Positions 1 through 5,149 of a stretch of 5,149 nucleotides of DNA are shown here, one piece after another. The DNA lies in the NCBI GenBank assembly GCA_025453925.1, contig JALOPK010000262.1:1-5149 (forward strand), in the 5' to 3' direction. Positions within the stretch are counted from its first letter, which is position 1. The number at the start of each line of letters is the position of its first letter. Origin of the DNA: Candidatus Eiseniibacteriota bacterium (lineage in GTDB: Bacteria; JAFGKV01). The notes under the pieces were generated by a model. The model saw only the letters and a program-made list of their open reading frames with translations, was not told the origin of the DNA and did no database searches. A program made the translations under genes and the position numbers.

Positions 1-2360
1 CTGGATTCACCGTCGCCGACATGGATCAGCGGTTTTTCACGGAAGATGGCCTGAAGTTTCGCGTCTTCGACGACATCCTCCGCGTTCTCGCCGGTATCAC
101 CATGCTGCAGCCCGTCGTGCTCATCGTCGAGGATGTCCAATGGATGCCCCGTCACGACCTCGAGCTGCTGGCGTACCTCGTCCGCTCCGCGGCTGATTCG
201 CCTCTGCTGGTGGTAGTGACCATGCGAGTCGACGGCGACCGCCCGCATCCGGCCGCTGAGTTCCTGTCAGGGCTCACCCGGGAGATTCCCTCGGTGTCGC
301 TCACTCTCGACAATCTCGATCGGGATGAAGCCACCAGCCTCCTCACCCTGGCGCTCCGAGATCCTGGAGTGCCGTTCGAGGTCCTCGGAATCCTTTACCG
401 CCAGACCGGCGGCAATCCGCTCTTCCTCCGCGAGCTGCTTCGTGCTCTCCGGGATGGTGGGCAGATCACCCCCGGCGAGGCGGGGCGGTGGGTATATCGC
501 ATCGCTGCGGACCCCACCCTTCCCGTGTCCATCACGCAGGTGATTTCCCGGCGTCTCGCGTCTCTCTCCGAACCCGCGCGCAGGCTGATCAAAACCGCGT
601 CACTTGCCGGTCGCCCGTTCTCCGTCGCCCTCCTGACCGATGTTGCCGAGAAACCAGAGTTGGAGGTCGCGGAGTGCCTGGAGGAGGCGCTCAAGTCTGG
701 CATCATTTCGGAGGGAGAGACAGCCCCGGAGCCCGTCTATGTCTTCGTGCACGAGATGGTGCGCAGCTACGCCTACCGGGACCTTCCCCTCGCCACCAAG
801 ACGCTCCTGCACGCACGGATGGGTCGCTTCTGTGAACGGCTTCTGAAGTCCGGCCGCGACGATATGCTGGCCGCGACGGCGCATCACTACGCGGAGAGCC
901 TCGACACGGCGAAGTCGGTGGAGTACGCCCTGCCGGCCGCGAAGGCCTCAGCGGAGCGACGGGCGGCGCGAGAGACGTTGCGGTGGCTGGGGACGTATCT
1001 GGAGCGGGTGGACGAGACCTCCGCGGCGCGGGAGGATCTGCTCTATGCCTACCGCACCCGTGGCGAATTCCTGAGCATGACCGGCGAGGGCGAGGCCGCT
1101 GAGCAGTCGTTGGCCCGGGCGCTGGAGCTGGCGGAGACCGATCAGGATCGCGTCGCGGTGCTGGCGCGGATCGGGGACAACTGCCAGAAGCTCAGCCGGT
1201 ATGCCGACGCCCGGAGTCGCTACGATGCCGCATTGGCGTTGACCGGCGATGCCGTCGGGCGCGCCGACCTGCTCGTATCGGTCGTCTATCTCGACTACCT
1301 GCAGGGCCGGTACGCCGAGGCCATGGCTCGTCTCGATCTCGTGCGCGCGCTGCTTGATTCGGCGTCGCCGTCCCCGGAAGTCAGGCACGTATGGGCTGCC
1401 TACCACAAGCGAACGGGCGACATCAGGCAGGAACTCGGGAGCTCCGAGGAGGCGCTCACACACTATGCGACGTCCTTGGGGTTGTACCGTGATCTGGGCG
1501 ACCGAATCGGTGAATCCGCAGTGGTGAACAACATGTCCAGCTGCTACTCGGCCATGGGAGAGCTGGAGAAGTCGTTGGAATTGCTTCACGAGGCCGCCCG
1601 GATGAACGCGCAAATCGATGATGCGCTGGGCCTCGCCATTGCTCACTACAATCTGGCCGAGACCTACGGGAGCCTGAACGAAGTAACCCTGGCGAGGGAG
1701 TATTACGAGCGGTACATGCAGGCCAACGCACGGATCGGCAATGACCTCGGAATTGGCTACGGCCACTTCGGACTGGGCTATCTGGCCTGGCTCGAAAACG
1801 ATCTTCCGTCCGCGGAACGGAGCTACCGCGCCGCAGCCGACGTGTTCCAGCGCCTGGAGACGGCCCAGCTGGCCGCCATGGCCAGGATCCGGCTCGCCGA
1901 GATCCTGATCGAACAGGGCAATCTGGCTGAGGGCGCGGCGGAGGTCACCCGGGTCAGAGCATCGACCATGCCTGCTGACGACGAGCAGGAGGTGGAGGTG
2001 TGCTACCTCGAAGGCCTTCTGGCGATTGCCTCGCGGGGAGAAGGGGACGGCGGTTCCGCGTCTTGTGCGGTGGAGCTTCTCACGGACGCGCTGCAGCACA
2101 CCAAGCCGGCCAACATCCACGGCATCATGAAGTGCGCGTATCATCTCGCGCGGACGTTGGAGCGATCGGGTCAACGCGATCGAGCCCGGGAGACTCTCGC
2201 TCACGCGTTGCGGACCCTTCGCCGCCACCTGGAGCGGCTTGGCAATCACCGATACCAGGAGAGTCTCCTCCAGGCCCGCGAAGTCCGCAGGGTCCGCACC
2301 GCGTACGAGCAACTCACCGGCGTTCGGTGGGATGCGTATGACGCAGGTGGCGAGGCCTGA
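1..2360 (+). CDS. AAA/STAND-type signalling ATPase with TPR array (3' part)
   Basis: This is a probable regulatory ATPase that couples nucleotide-dependent switching to a TPR sensor or scaffold, acting in the cytoplasm. The frame is open from position 3 with six codons before the first ATG at 21, so that ATG is almost certainly internal. Counting residues from it, a Walker B strand is at 31-41 (VVLIVEDVQW, the EDLHW-type motif of COG3899 ATPases), a sensor-like strand LLVVVTMR at 62-69, and the hallmark TGGNPLFLRELL at 129-140. A winged-helix-like segment is at 167-208 and the FVHEMVRSYAY motif at 242-252. From about 340 to 745 the protein is helical TPR-like repeats, such as the units around 500-525 and 540-565. 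No P-loop is visible; it must lie upstream. There is no C-terminal LuxR helix-turn-helix, so this is not a LAL regulator. In the family an N-terminal Ser/Thr kinase (PknK-like) or a nucleotide cyclase would be usual; this is inference. The gene ends with TGA, and 109 nt separate it from the next gene. Confidence 0.88.
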   Translation, partial: GFTVADMDQRFFTEDGLKFRVFDDILRVLAGITMLQPVVLIVEDVQWMPRHDLELLAYLVRSAADSPLLVVVTMRVDGDRPHPAAEFLSGLTREIPSVSLTLDNLDRDEATSLLTLALRDPGVPFEVLGILYRQTGGNPLFLRELLRALRDGGQITPGEAGRWVYRIAADPTLPVSITQVISRRLASLSEPARRLIKTASLAGRPFSVALLTDVAEKPELEVAECLEEALKSGIISEGETAPEPVYVFVHEMVRSYAYRDLPLATKTLLHARMGRFCERLLKSGRDDMLAATAHHYAESLDTAKSVEYALPAAKASAERRAARETLRWLGTYLERVDETSAAREDLLYAYRTRGEFLSMTGEGEAAEQSLARALELAETDQDRVAVLARIGDNCQKLSRYADARSRYDAALALTGDAVGRADLLVSVVYLDYLQGRYAEAMARLDLVRALLDSASPSPEVRHVWAAYHKRTGDIRQELGSSEEALTHYATSLGLYRDLGDRIGESAVVNNMSSCYSAMGELEKSLELLHEAARMNAQIDDALGLAIAHYNLAETYGSLNEVTLAREYYERYMQANARIGNDLGIGYGHFGLGYLAWLENDLPSAERSYRAAADVFQRLETAQLAAMARIRLAEILIEQGNLAEGAAEVTRVRASTMPADDEQEVEVCYLEGLLAIASRGEGDGGSASCAVELLTDALQHTKPANIHGIMKCAYHLARTLERSGQRDRARETLAHALRTLRRHLERLGNHRYQESLLQAREVRRVRTAYEQLTGVRWDAYDAGGEA

Positions 2361-2376
2361 GTGAACATGGGTTCCC

Positions 2377-2392
2377 CGCCGCCGCGGCGGCG
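2377..2392. repeat. 16-bp perfect palindrome after the ATPase stop
   Basis: CGCCGCCGCGGCGGCG is its own reverse complement, centred 24-25 nt after the ATPase stop. As RNA it could form a 6-bp all-GC stem with a CGCG loop. No T-run follows, so it is not a classical intrinsic terminator. It could be a weak terminator, an RNA-stabilising hairpin or a protein site, but such GC palindromes also arise by chance in GC-rich DNA. Confidence 0.4.
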
Positions 2393-2401
2393 CGAGTTCC
2401 C

Positions 2402-2423
2402 GCCCCGTGAGGCTTGACGGGGC
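2402..2423 (+). other. 7-bp stem-loop in the leader of the envelope gene
   Basis: GCCCCGT (2402-2408) and ACGGGGC (2417-2423) are perfect inverted repeats around an 8-nt loop, GAGGCTTG. The right arm overlaps a TTGACG hexamer at 2414-2419 that could serve as a -35 box, but no convincing -10 follows at 16-18 nt. There is no T-run downstream. It may be a leader hairpin or an end-of-transcript structure for the ATPase gene; the role is unknown. Confidence 0.35.
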
Positions 2424-2457
2424 CGCGGATGCATCGAAATTGCCTCAGTCTCAAGAC

Positions 2458-2464
2458 AGGAGGT
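2458..2464 (+). promoter_or_regulatory. Shine-Dalgarno AGGAGGT deciding the start at 2470
   Basis: AGGAGGT lies 5 nt before ATG 2470 and is a near-perfect anti-16S match. It fixes the start of the envelope protein at 2470 rather than at the in-frame GTG at 2407. The longer version would put 21 hydrophilic residues ahead of a clear signal peptide. Confidence 0.85.
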
Positions 2465-2469
2465 ACTCC

Positions 2470-3003
2470 ATGAGCCGTCTTCTCGCTCTTCTTGCGCTGC
2501 TCACAGTGCTGACGGCACCCCAGCCTGCCACGGCCCAGGGCCACCACCGAATCGGTGCGGGTCTGCACTACTGGAAGACCATCGACGAAATCGACGTGGA
2601 AGAGGTCGAGGGAACCAGCATCAAGGACGACGGCGTTTCCTGGATCTTGTCGTACCAATACTCCTCCAGCCCGCTTGTCCGATTCGAGGCGGACATCCTG
2701 ATCATGCCGGAGACCTATGCTGCGGCGAGATCGGGCTACCGTGTGTGGGGTCCACAGGCCATGCTCCTGGTCGGCCCCATGCTCTACGGCGGTATCGGCG
2801 TCGGTATCTATCGCGCCGGTGACGAATGGGCGGATGACCCCTTCTTCCCGCTCCGCGCGGGGATCGATCTCGAGATCCTGCCGAAGATCTCCCTCGACAT
2901 CAACGCCAACTATCGCATCGAGCAGTGGAACATGCAGTATCTGGAAGACAACATCGACACCGACACCGTCACGTTGGGCGCCATCGTGCGCCTCCAGATG
3001 TAG
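2470..3003 (+). CDS. exported beta-strand-rich protein, probable outer-membrane beta-barrel
   Basis: The product is 177 aa. Residues 1-22 form a textbook signal peptide: MSR, a Leu/Ala-rich core (LLALLALLTVL), then ATA before Q23. The mature part alternates polar and hydrophobic residues in likely amphipathic strands: HHRIGAGLHYW, VSWILSYQY, LVRFEADILI, QAMLLVGPMLYGGIGVGIY, LRAGIDLEI, ISLDINANYRIEQW and VTLGAIVRLQM. Acidic turns link them. Size and pattern suit a small 8-stranded barrel of the OmpW/OmpA-barrel/'porin family' kind in the outer membrane. No catalytic motif is seen. The last residue is Met, not the usual C-terminal Phe/Trp of the BAM signal, so a periplasmic beta-sandwich or lipocalin-like fold is possible. 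It has its own strong ribosome site, and the following reading frames start within a few nt of its TAG stop. The specific function is not recognisable. Confidence 0.8.
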   Translation: MSRLLALLALLTVLTAPQPATAQGHHRIGAGLHYWKTIDEIDVEEVEGTSIKDDGVSWILSYQYSSSPLVRFEADILIMPETYAAARSGYRVWGPQAMLLVGPMLYGGIGVGIYRAGDEWADDPFFPLRAGIDLEILPKISLDINANYRIEQWNMQYLEDNIDTDTVTLGAIVRLQM

Positions 3004-3024
3004 CCGTCCATGCCGTCGGTGACC

Positions 3025-3108
3025 ATGGAATCGGAATGGCTCAGGAGCTGGCTCTCCGACCATGGAGGGGTGCTCACCGTCGAGAAGCGGTTCGTCGTCG
3101 TCGGCTGA
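3025..3108 (+). CDS. possible 27-residue small ORF or decayed gene fragment
   Basis: Starting at ATG 3025 (or ATG 3010, giving 32 aa), this frame reads MESEWLRSWLSDHGGVLTVE and ends FVVVG before tandem TGATGA stops at 3106-3111. About 23 of its 27 codons end in G or C, as in the real genes here. The composition (amphipathic helix, then a beta-like stretch) looks protein-like, whereas the overlapping frames give Arg/Ser-rich shadow peptides. There is no good Shine-Dalgarno, so translation might be coupled to the upstream stop at 3003. It could be a genuine small protein or the 5' remnant of a gene that continued in the same frame to 3336. I recognise no family. The short length makes this weak. 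Confidence 0.25.
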   Translation: MESEWLRSWLSDHGGVLTVEKRFVVVG

Positions 3109-3125
3109 TGAGGCGCCGCAGAGAT

Positions 3126-3143
3126 GCCGGCAGGTCTGCCGGC
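3126..3143. repeat. 18-bp inverted repeat between the two small frames
   Basis: GCCGGCAG (3126-3133) and CTGCCGGC (3136-3143) are perfect 8-bp arms around GT. As RNA this gives a 7-bp stem with a GGTC loop. It starts at the G of ATG 3124 and would hide that start codon, which argues for GTG 3169 as the start of the next frame. It is also a plausible operator or attenuating hairpin; no T-run follows. Confidence 0.45.
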
Positions 3144-3168
3144 CCCGCCAGACGACCCGGAGAACCAC

Positions 3169-3336
3169 GTGCAGGCATCGTCGCCCCCCTTCGCCGTGTA
3201 CATTGCCCGGGACGTCTGGGATGAAGCCTTGCGTGGGTCGGGCGATCTCGTGGTCTCGATGGGGGAGTATGGCAGGTTCAGACTCCGCATTGAACAGACG
3301 GACGCCACGGGGCCGCGCATCCTCGCCGACCACTGA
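3169..3336 (+). CDS. small hypothetical protein, 55 aa
   Basis: I chose GTG 3169 because GGAG at 3159-3162 sits 6 nt upstream. ATG 3124 would give 70 aa, but it has no clear ribosome site and lies at the edge of an 18-bp inverted repeat. The product has a hydrophobic start (PPFAVYIARDVWDEALRG), a strand-like SGDLVVSMGEYGRFRLRIEQ and the tail DATGPRILADH. It has no signal peptide, membrane span or Cys, so it is probably a small soluble alpha/beta protein. Over 80% of codons end in G/C, higher than the frame-2 reading of the same bases, which supports coding. Its stop is 25 nt before the ACG at 3362 where the beta-helix protein should begin, consistent with an operon. I recognise no family. It could also be the 3' end of a gene broken by the TGATGA at 3106. 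Confidence 0.45.
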   Translation: MQASSPPFAVYIARDVWDEALRGSGDLVVSMGEYGRFRLRIEQTDATGPRILADH

Positions 3337-3361
3337 CCTCCGCCCGTCCTGTCGGGCACCG

Positions 3362-3718
3362 ACGAGGCCAGTTCGGCTGCCTATCGCACTCGCCGCCGCG
3401 GGGCTCCTCGGTTTTGGGCCGGGGTGCGAGCGAGCGTTGGCCCGCGTCATCGATGTGCCGGATGACGTTGCCCACATCGGCACGGCGTTGCTCGTCGCTT
3501 TTCCCCACGACACGATTCTGGTGGCACCGGGTGTCTACGAAGAGAATCTCGTGTGGCCCAACAAACAGGGGATCAAGCTTCTTAGCACCCACGGTCCGGG
3601 CGCCACTGCCCTTGACGGGGGAGGGGTCGAACAGGTCATCGGCATCTACCAGGATGTAGACACGACGACGATCATCCGGGGGTTCACGATCCGCAATGGA
3701 AGAGCGGAAGGCTCCTGA
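3362..3718 (+). pseudogene. N-terminal part of interrupted secreted beta-helix protein
   Basis: This part encodes the export signal and first coils of a pectin-lyase-fold surface protein. Read from 3362 it begins (ACG)RPVRLPIALAAAGLLGFG and has an ideal signal peptide of about 27 residues ending ALA before RVIDVPDD. Next comes the standard cap of these proteins: a GTALLVAFPHDTILVAPGVYEENL segment, the ATALDGGG turn, and TIIRGFTIRNG, the typical first coil. No ATG or GTG exists at the natural start. ACG at 3362 fits as a one-base change from ATG. Other options are CTG 3377, or ATG 3269, which adds about 31 Arg/Ser/Pro-rich residues before the signal and overlaps the small gene in another frame. 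The frame stops at TGA 3716-3718 after RAEGS, codon 119, and resumes unchanged behind it. Typed as a pseudogene for this reason; a sequencing error or recoding is possible. Confidence 0.7.
3716..3718 (+). other. in-frame TGA inside the beta-helix coding frame
   Basis: The same frame encodes beta-helix sequence on both sides (GFTIRNGRAEGS, stop, PWCSGGGVRCLGSS), so this is a point stop and not a frameshift. TGA is a true stop elsewhere here: it ends the ATPase gene at 2358 and the beta-helix gene at 4955, where it overlaps the next ATG. GACCC (3717-3721) can pair with GGGTC (3738-3742) just after it. Single-base routes from TGA include GGA (Gly), TGG (Trp), CGA (Arg) and TGC (Cys). Confidence 0.75.
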
Positions 3719-3730
3719 CCCTGGTGCTCC

Positions 3731-4348
3731 GGCGGCGGGGTCCGCTGCCTTGGTTCGTCTCCACTTCTGGAGGGGAACATCTTCACGGCAAACGTGTCGG
3801 GGAACCACGGCGGCGGGCTCTACTGCGAGGGAGGGGCCCCGCTCATTCGGTTCTGCGAGTTCTTCGACAACACGGCCGGCTCCGGCGGCGGGATCTATGC
3901 CGACGGGGGTGCGGCGCCCCGTGTGATCGGCTGCCACATTCACGGCAATGTGGTGGTGGGTCCCGGTGGCGGCATCGGCGTCGAAGGCGGCGCCAGTCCG
4001 CTCATCACCGGTTGTGTGATCAGCGGCAATTCTGCTGGGGAAGGCGGCGGCGTGTCCGTGGGCGCGGGGAGCGCTGCCATCGAAGCGACTACCATAACTG
4101 ACAACTATTGCTCTTTCGGTGGCGGCATCAGCCTCACGAGCTGTGAAGGCGTCACGGTGACCTCCACGGTCATTGCCGGCAATACCGCCTCCATCTGGGG
4201 CGGCGGGCTGTCCCTCGTCTACGCCGACGCCGTGTTCCGGCGGTGCACCTTGGCGGGGAACGCCAGCGACGGCGCCGCGCTCGTGATGATGATTGACGCC
4301 GATCTCGCGATCGGCGACGCCATTCTTGCCGCCAACGACGCGGGCAGC
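3731..4348 (+). repeat. eight GGG-initiated beta-helix coils (24-27 residues each)
   Basis: Protein-level repeats start at about 3731, 3809, 3884, 3965, 4043, 4118, 4199 and 4271, with lengths 26, 25, 27, 26, 25, 27, 24 and 26 residues. The consensus is GGG, then I/V/L-x-x, a G/S-rich turn, P-L/V-I, x-x-C/T, a beta pair, and G/D-N before the next GGG. The last unit has drifted to GAA. Each unit corresponds to one turn of a right-handed parallel beta-helix. Several units carry Cys at neighbouring positions (VRC, LYC, RFC, IGC, TGC). Confidence 0.75.
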
Positions 4349-4957
4349 GTCTTCACCCTGGAGGGAAGCTCGGTCCTCGCTGTCAGCTATTCAGACCTGT
4401 GGCACACCTGCGCGCTGTTTGCCGGGGAGCCGCCGCCGGGACTCGGGATACCGAGCGGCGTGAATACCAATGGGGATTCGTGTGATGCCTACGCCAACAT
4501 CGTCATGGATCCACGATTCGAAGCATCTGGAGGCGGCGACTTCCACCTTGGTCCTGATTCGCCGTGCATCGATGCGGGCGATCCCTCGTCCCCTGCCGAT
4601 CCGGATGCCAGCATCGCGGACATGGGCGCGTTCCCCGCGGCGGCTCGGCTGTTCGCCGAGGCGACCCATGACGGGGGGATTGTGCGCCTGTCATGGAATG
4701 CGTGCCCCGGCGCTTCGGCCCACTGGGTTTTCGGCAGCGACGGCGACGCGTACTTCATGCCGGGCGCCGGCCCCGGATTCGCCCACCGCCTGGCGGTCCT
4801 CGGACCAACGGCGACCGACTGGTCTACGGCGAGCGGTCCCGGAGATCCTGCCCGTGAGTGGGCGTTCCTGGTGGCGGCGGTGAACGGGTCAGGCTGGGAA
4901 CTGGCGCGGTCGAACAGGGTGGGCGAGCGTGACTTCGTGGCGATTCTTCCGCCATGA
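3794..4957 (+). CDS. main part of secreted right-handed beta-helix protein with FN3-like C-terminus
   Basis: This part contains most of the fold: seven and a half GGG coils, then a cap and a C-terminal domain. The frame is open from 3719; GTG 3794 is only the first start-like codon, falls inside a coil (ANVSGN) and is unlikely to be a true start. After the coils come SYSDLWHTC, then the ending motif DPRFEASGGGDFHLGPDSPC and IDAGDP...ADMGAFP, typical of secreted beta-helix proteins in uncultured bacteria. From about 4646 to 4945 a fibronectin-III-like domain follows (IVRLSWNACPGASAHWVFGS ... REWAFLVAAVNGSGWELARS). It has no sorting motif such as LPXTG or a T9SS tail that I can recognise. With the N-terminal part, the full frame is 531 codons. 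The probable role is a surface or secreted carbohydrate-binding, lyase-fold or adhesive protein; no catalytic residues can be assigned. Its TGA overlaps the next gene's ATG. Confidence 0.8.
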   Translation: MSGNHGGGLYCEGGAPLIRFCEFFDNTAGSGGGIYADGGAAPRVIGCHIHGNVVVGPGGGIGVEGGASPLITGCVISGNSAGEGGGVSVGAGSAAIEATTITDNYCSFGGGISLTSCEGVTVTSTVIAGNTASIWGGGLSLVYADAVFRRCTLAGNASDGAALVMMIDADLAIGDAILAANDAGSVFTLEGSSVLAVSYSDLWHTCALFAGEPPPGLGIPSGVNTNGDSCDAYANIVMDPRFEASGGGDFHLGPDSPCIDAGDPSSPADPDASIADMGAFPAAARLFAEATHDGGIVRLSWNACPGASAHWVFGSDGDAYFMPGAGPGFAHRLAVLGPTATDWSTASGPGDPAREWAFLVAAVNGSGWELARSNRVGERDFVAILPP

Positions 4958-5149
4958 CGGTCACTTTGGTCTATCCCCCGTCGGCCGACCCCACCGCTCC
5001 GTATCTCTCCGTTCCCGCACTGACCGCCTACCTTCGGGAGCGAGGCATCGGCGTTCTTCCTATTGACGCGAATCTGGAGGCATGGCGATGGATGCTCACT
5101 CCTCATCACCTCGCCTTGGTCAACGGGCGGGTGGAGGAGCGCCTGCGCC
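4954..5149 (+). CDS. B12-binding-type radical SAM protein, N-terminus (partial)
   Basis: ATG 4954 overlaps the TGA of the beta-helix gene (ATGA), so translation is probably coupled; no strong Shine-Dalgarno precedes it. The frame is open for 65 codons to the window end. It begins MTVTLVYPPSADPTAPYLSV and continues PALTAYLRERGIGVLPIDAN, then LEAWRWML. This is the usual opening of cobalamin-binding-domain radical SAM proteins: a first Rossmann strand ending in a hydrophobic-PP motif, a P-Y-L-S/G-hydrophobic-P loop leading into ALTAYLR, then a second strand ending in D-x-N. The CxxxCxxC cluster motif would lie beyond the window, so the enzyme class is inferred from the N-terminus alone. These enzymes methylate or rearrange unreactive carbons in lipids, peptides or cofactors; the substrate here is unknown. 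Confidence 0.72.
   Translation, partial: MTVTLVYPPSADPTAPYLSVPALTAYLRERGIGVLPIDANLEAWRWMLTPHHLALVNGRVEERLR

Noticed and set aside
948-2312. Long minus-strand frame of 454 codons
   Set aside because: It is fully antisense to the TPR region of the ATPase, which has clear family motifs; the composition is shadow-like.
2414-2442. Sigma70-type promoter with TTGACG at 2414
   Set aside because: The -35 hexamer is good, but no convincing -10 lies 16-18 nt on, and the hexamer is part of a hairpin arm.
3342-3357. Terminator after the small gene (GCCCG/CGGGC, 6-nt loop)
   Set aside because: Only a 5-bp stem with no T-run, expected by chance in GC-rich DNA, and it sits inside a likely operon.
3062-3361. 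Upstream extension of the beta-helix frame to ATG 3062 or ATG 3269
   Set aside because: The extension is Arg/Ser/Pro-rich, has lower third-position GC than the overlapping frame, has no properly spaced ribosome site, and would bury the signal peptide far from the N-terminus.
2314-3513. Long minus-strand frame of 399 codons
   Set aside because: It runs antisense to the envelope protein and small frames, is rich in Arg/His/Gly/Ser, has no recognisable domain, and is a common by-product of G/C-ending codons on the opposite strand.
3716-3718. Alternative genetic code with UGA as Gly or Trp
   Set aside because: UGA ends the ATPase and beta-helix genes at sensible places, including an ATGA overlap, and UGA reassignment is mostly known from low-GC or reduced genomes.
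3696-3760. Frameshift instead of a stop codon in the beta-helix gene
   Set aside because: The frames before and after the break are identical; one frameshift would change the frame, so two compensating ones would be needed.
3794-3796. GTG 3794 as the true start of a separate beta-helix gene
   Set aside because: It falls within a coil, has no Shine-Dalgarno and no signal peptide follows; coil sequence continues upstream of it in the same frame.
3278-3943. Minus-strand frame of 221 codons across the TGA site
   Set aside because: It crosses the two halves of the beta-helix gene but lacks any fold signature; the plus-strand coil motifs explain the sequence.
4489-5109. Minus-strand frame of 206 codons at the right end
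   Set aside because: Antisense to the FN3-like domain and the radical SAM start, with Arg/Pro/Ser-rich composition and no motif.

Overview
The window is GC-rich bacterial DNA, and every gene I can support lies on the + strand. The organism is probably Gram-negative, because one gene encodes an exported beta-barrel-like protein and another a secreted beta-helix protein. The beta-helix protein has the 'SPCIDAGDP...ADMGAF' tail and a fibronectin-III-like end, a style common in uncultured FCB-related lineages such as Candidatus Eisenbacteria. That placement is an impression of style, not a measured result.

Layout. Positions 1-2360 hold the 3' part of a large signalling ATPase of the PknK/COG3899 type. 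Its Walker B strand, GNPLF motif, winged-helix-like region and a long TPR array are visible, while the P-loop and any N-terminal effector domain lie upstream of the window. Positions 2361-2469 are a short GC-rich spacer with a 16-bp palindrome and a separate 7-bp hairpin. Positions 2470-3003 encode a 177-aa exported, probably outer-membrane, protein with a strong Shine-Dalgarno. Positions 3004-3361 hold two short reading frames in one frame with coding-like third-position GC, interrupted by tandem TGATGA stops and an 18-bp inverted repeat.

Positions 3362-4957 encode a secreted right-handed beta-helix protein. It is damaged or recoded in two places: the natural start position reads ACG instead of ATG, and an in-frame TGA lies at 3716-3718 between the first coil and the GGG-repeat coils. 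The frame is the same on both sides of this TGA. From 4954 the start of a probable cobalamin-binding radical SAM protein overlaps the beta-helix stop (ATGA) and runs off the window end.

How the genes may work together. Tight spacing from 2470 onward (25-160 nt gaps and one ATGA overlap) suggests one transcription unit for an envelope protein, small proteins, a surface beta-helix protein and a radical SAM enzyme. The ATPase upstream may be a separate regulatory gene. I see no rRNA, tRNA, CRISPR array, insertion sequence or attachment site. The item most worth a second look is the beta-helix gene with its lost start and in-frame TGA, still translationally coupled to the radical SAM gene.
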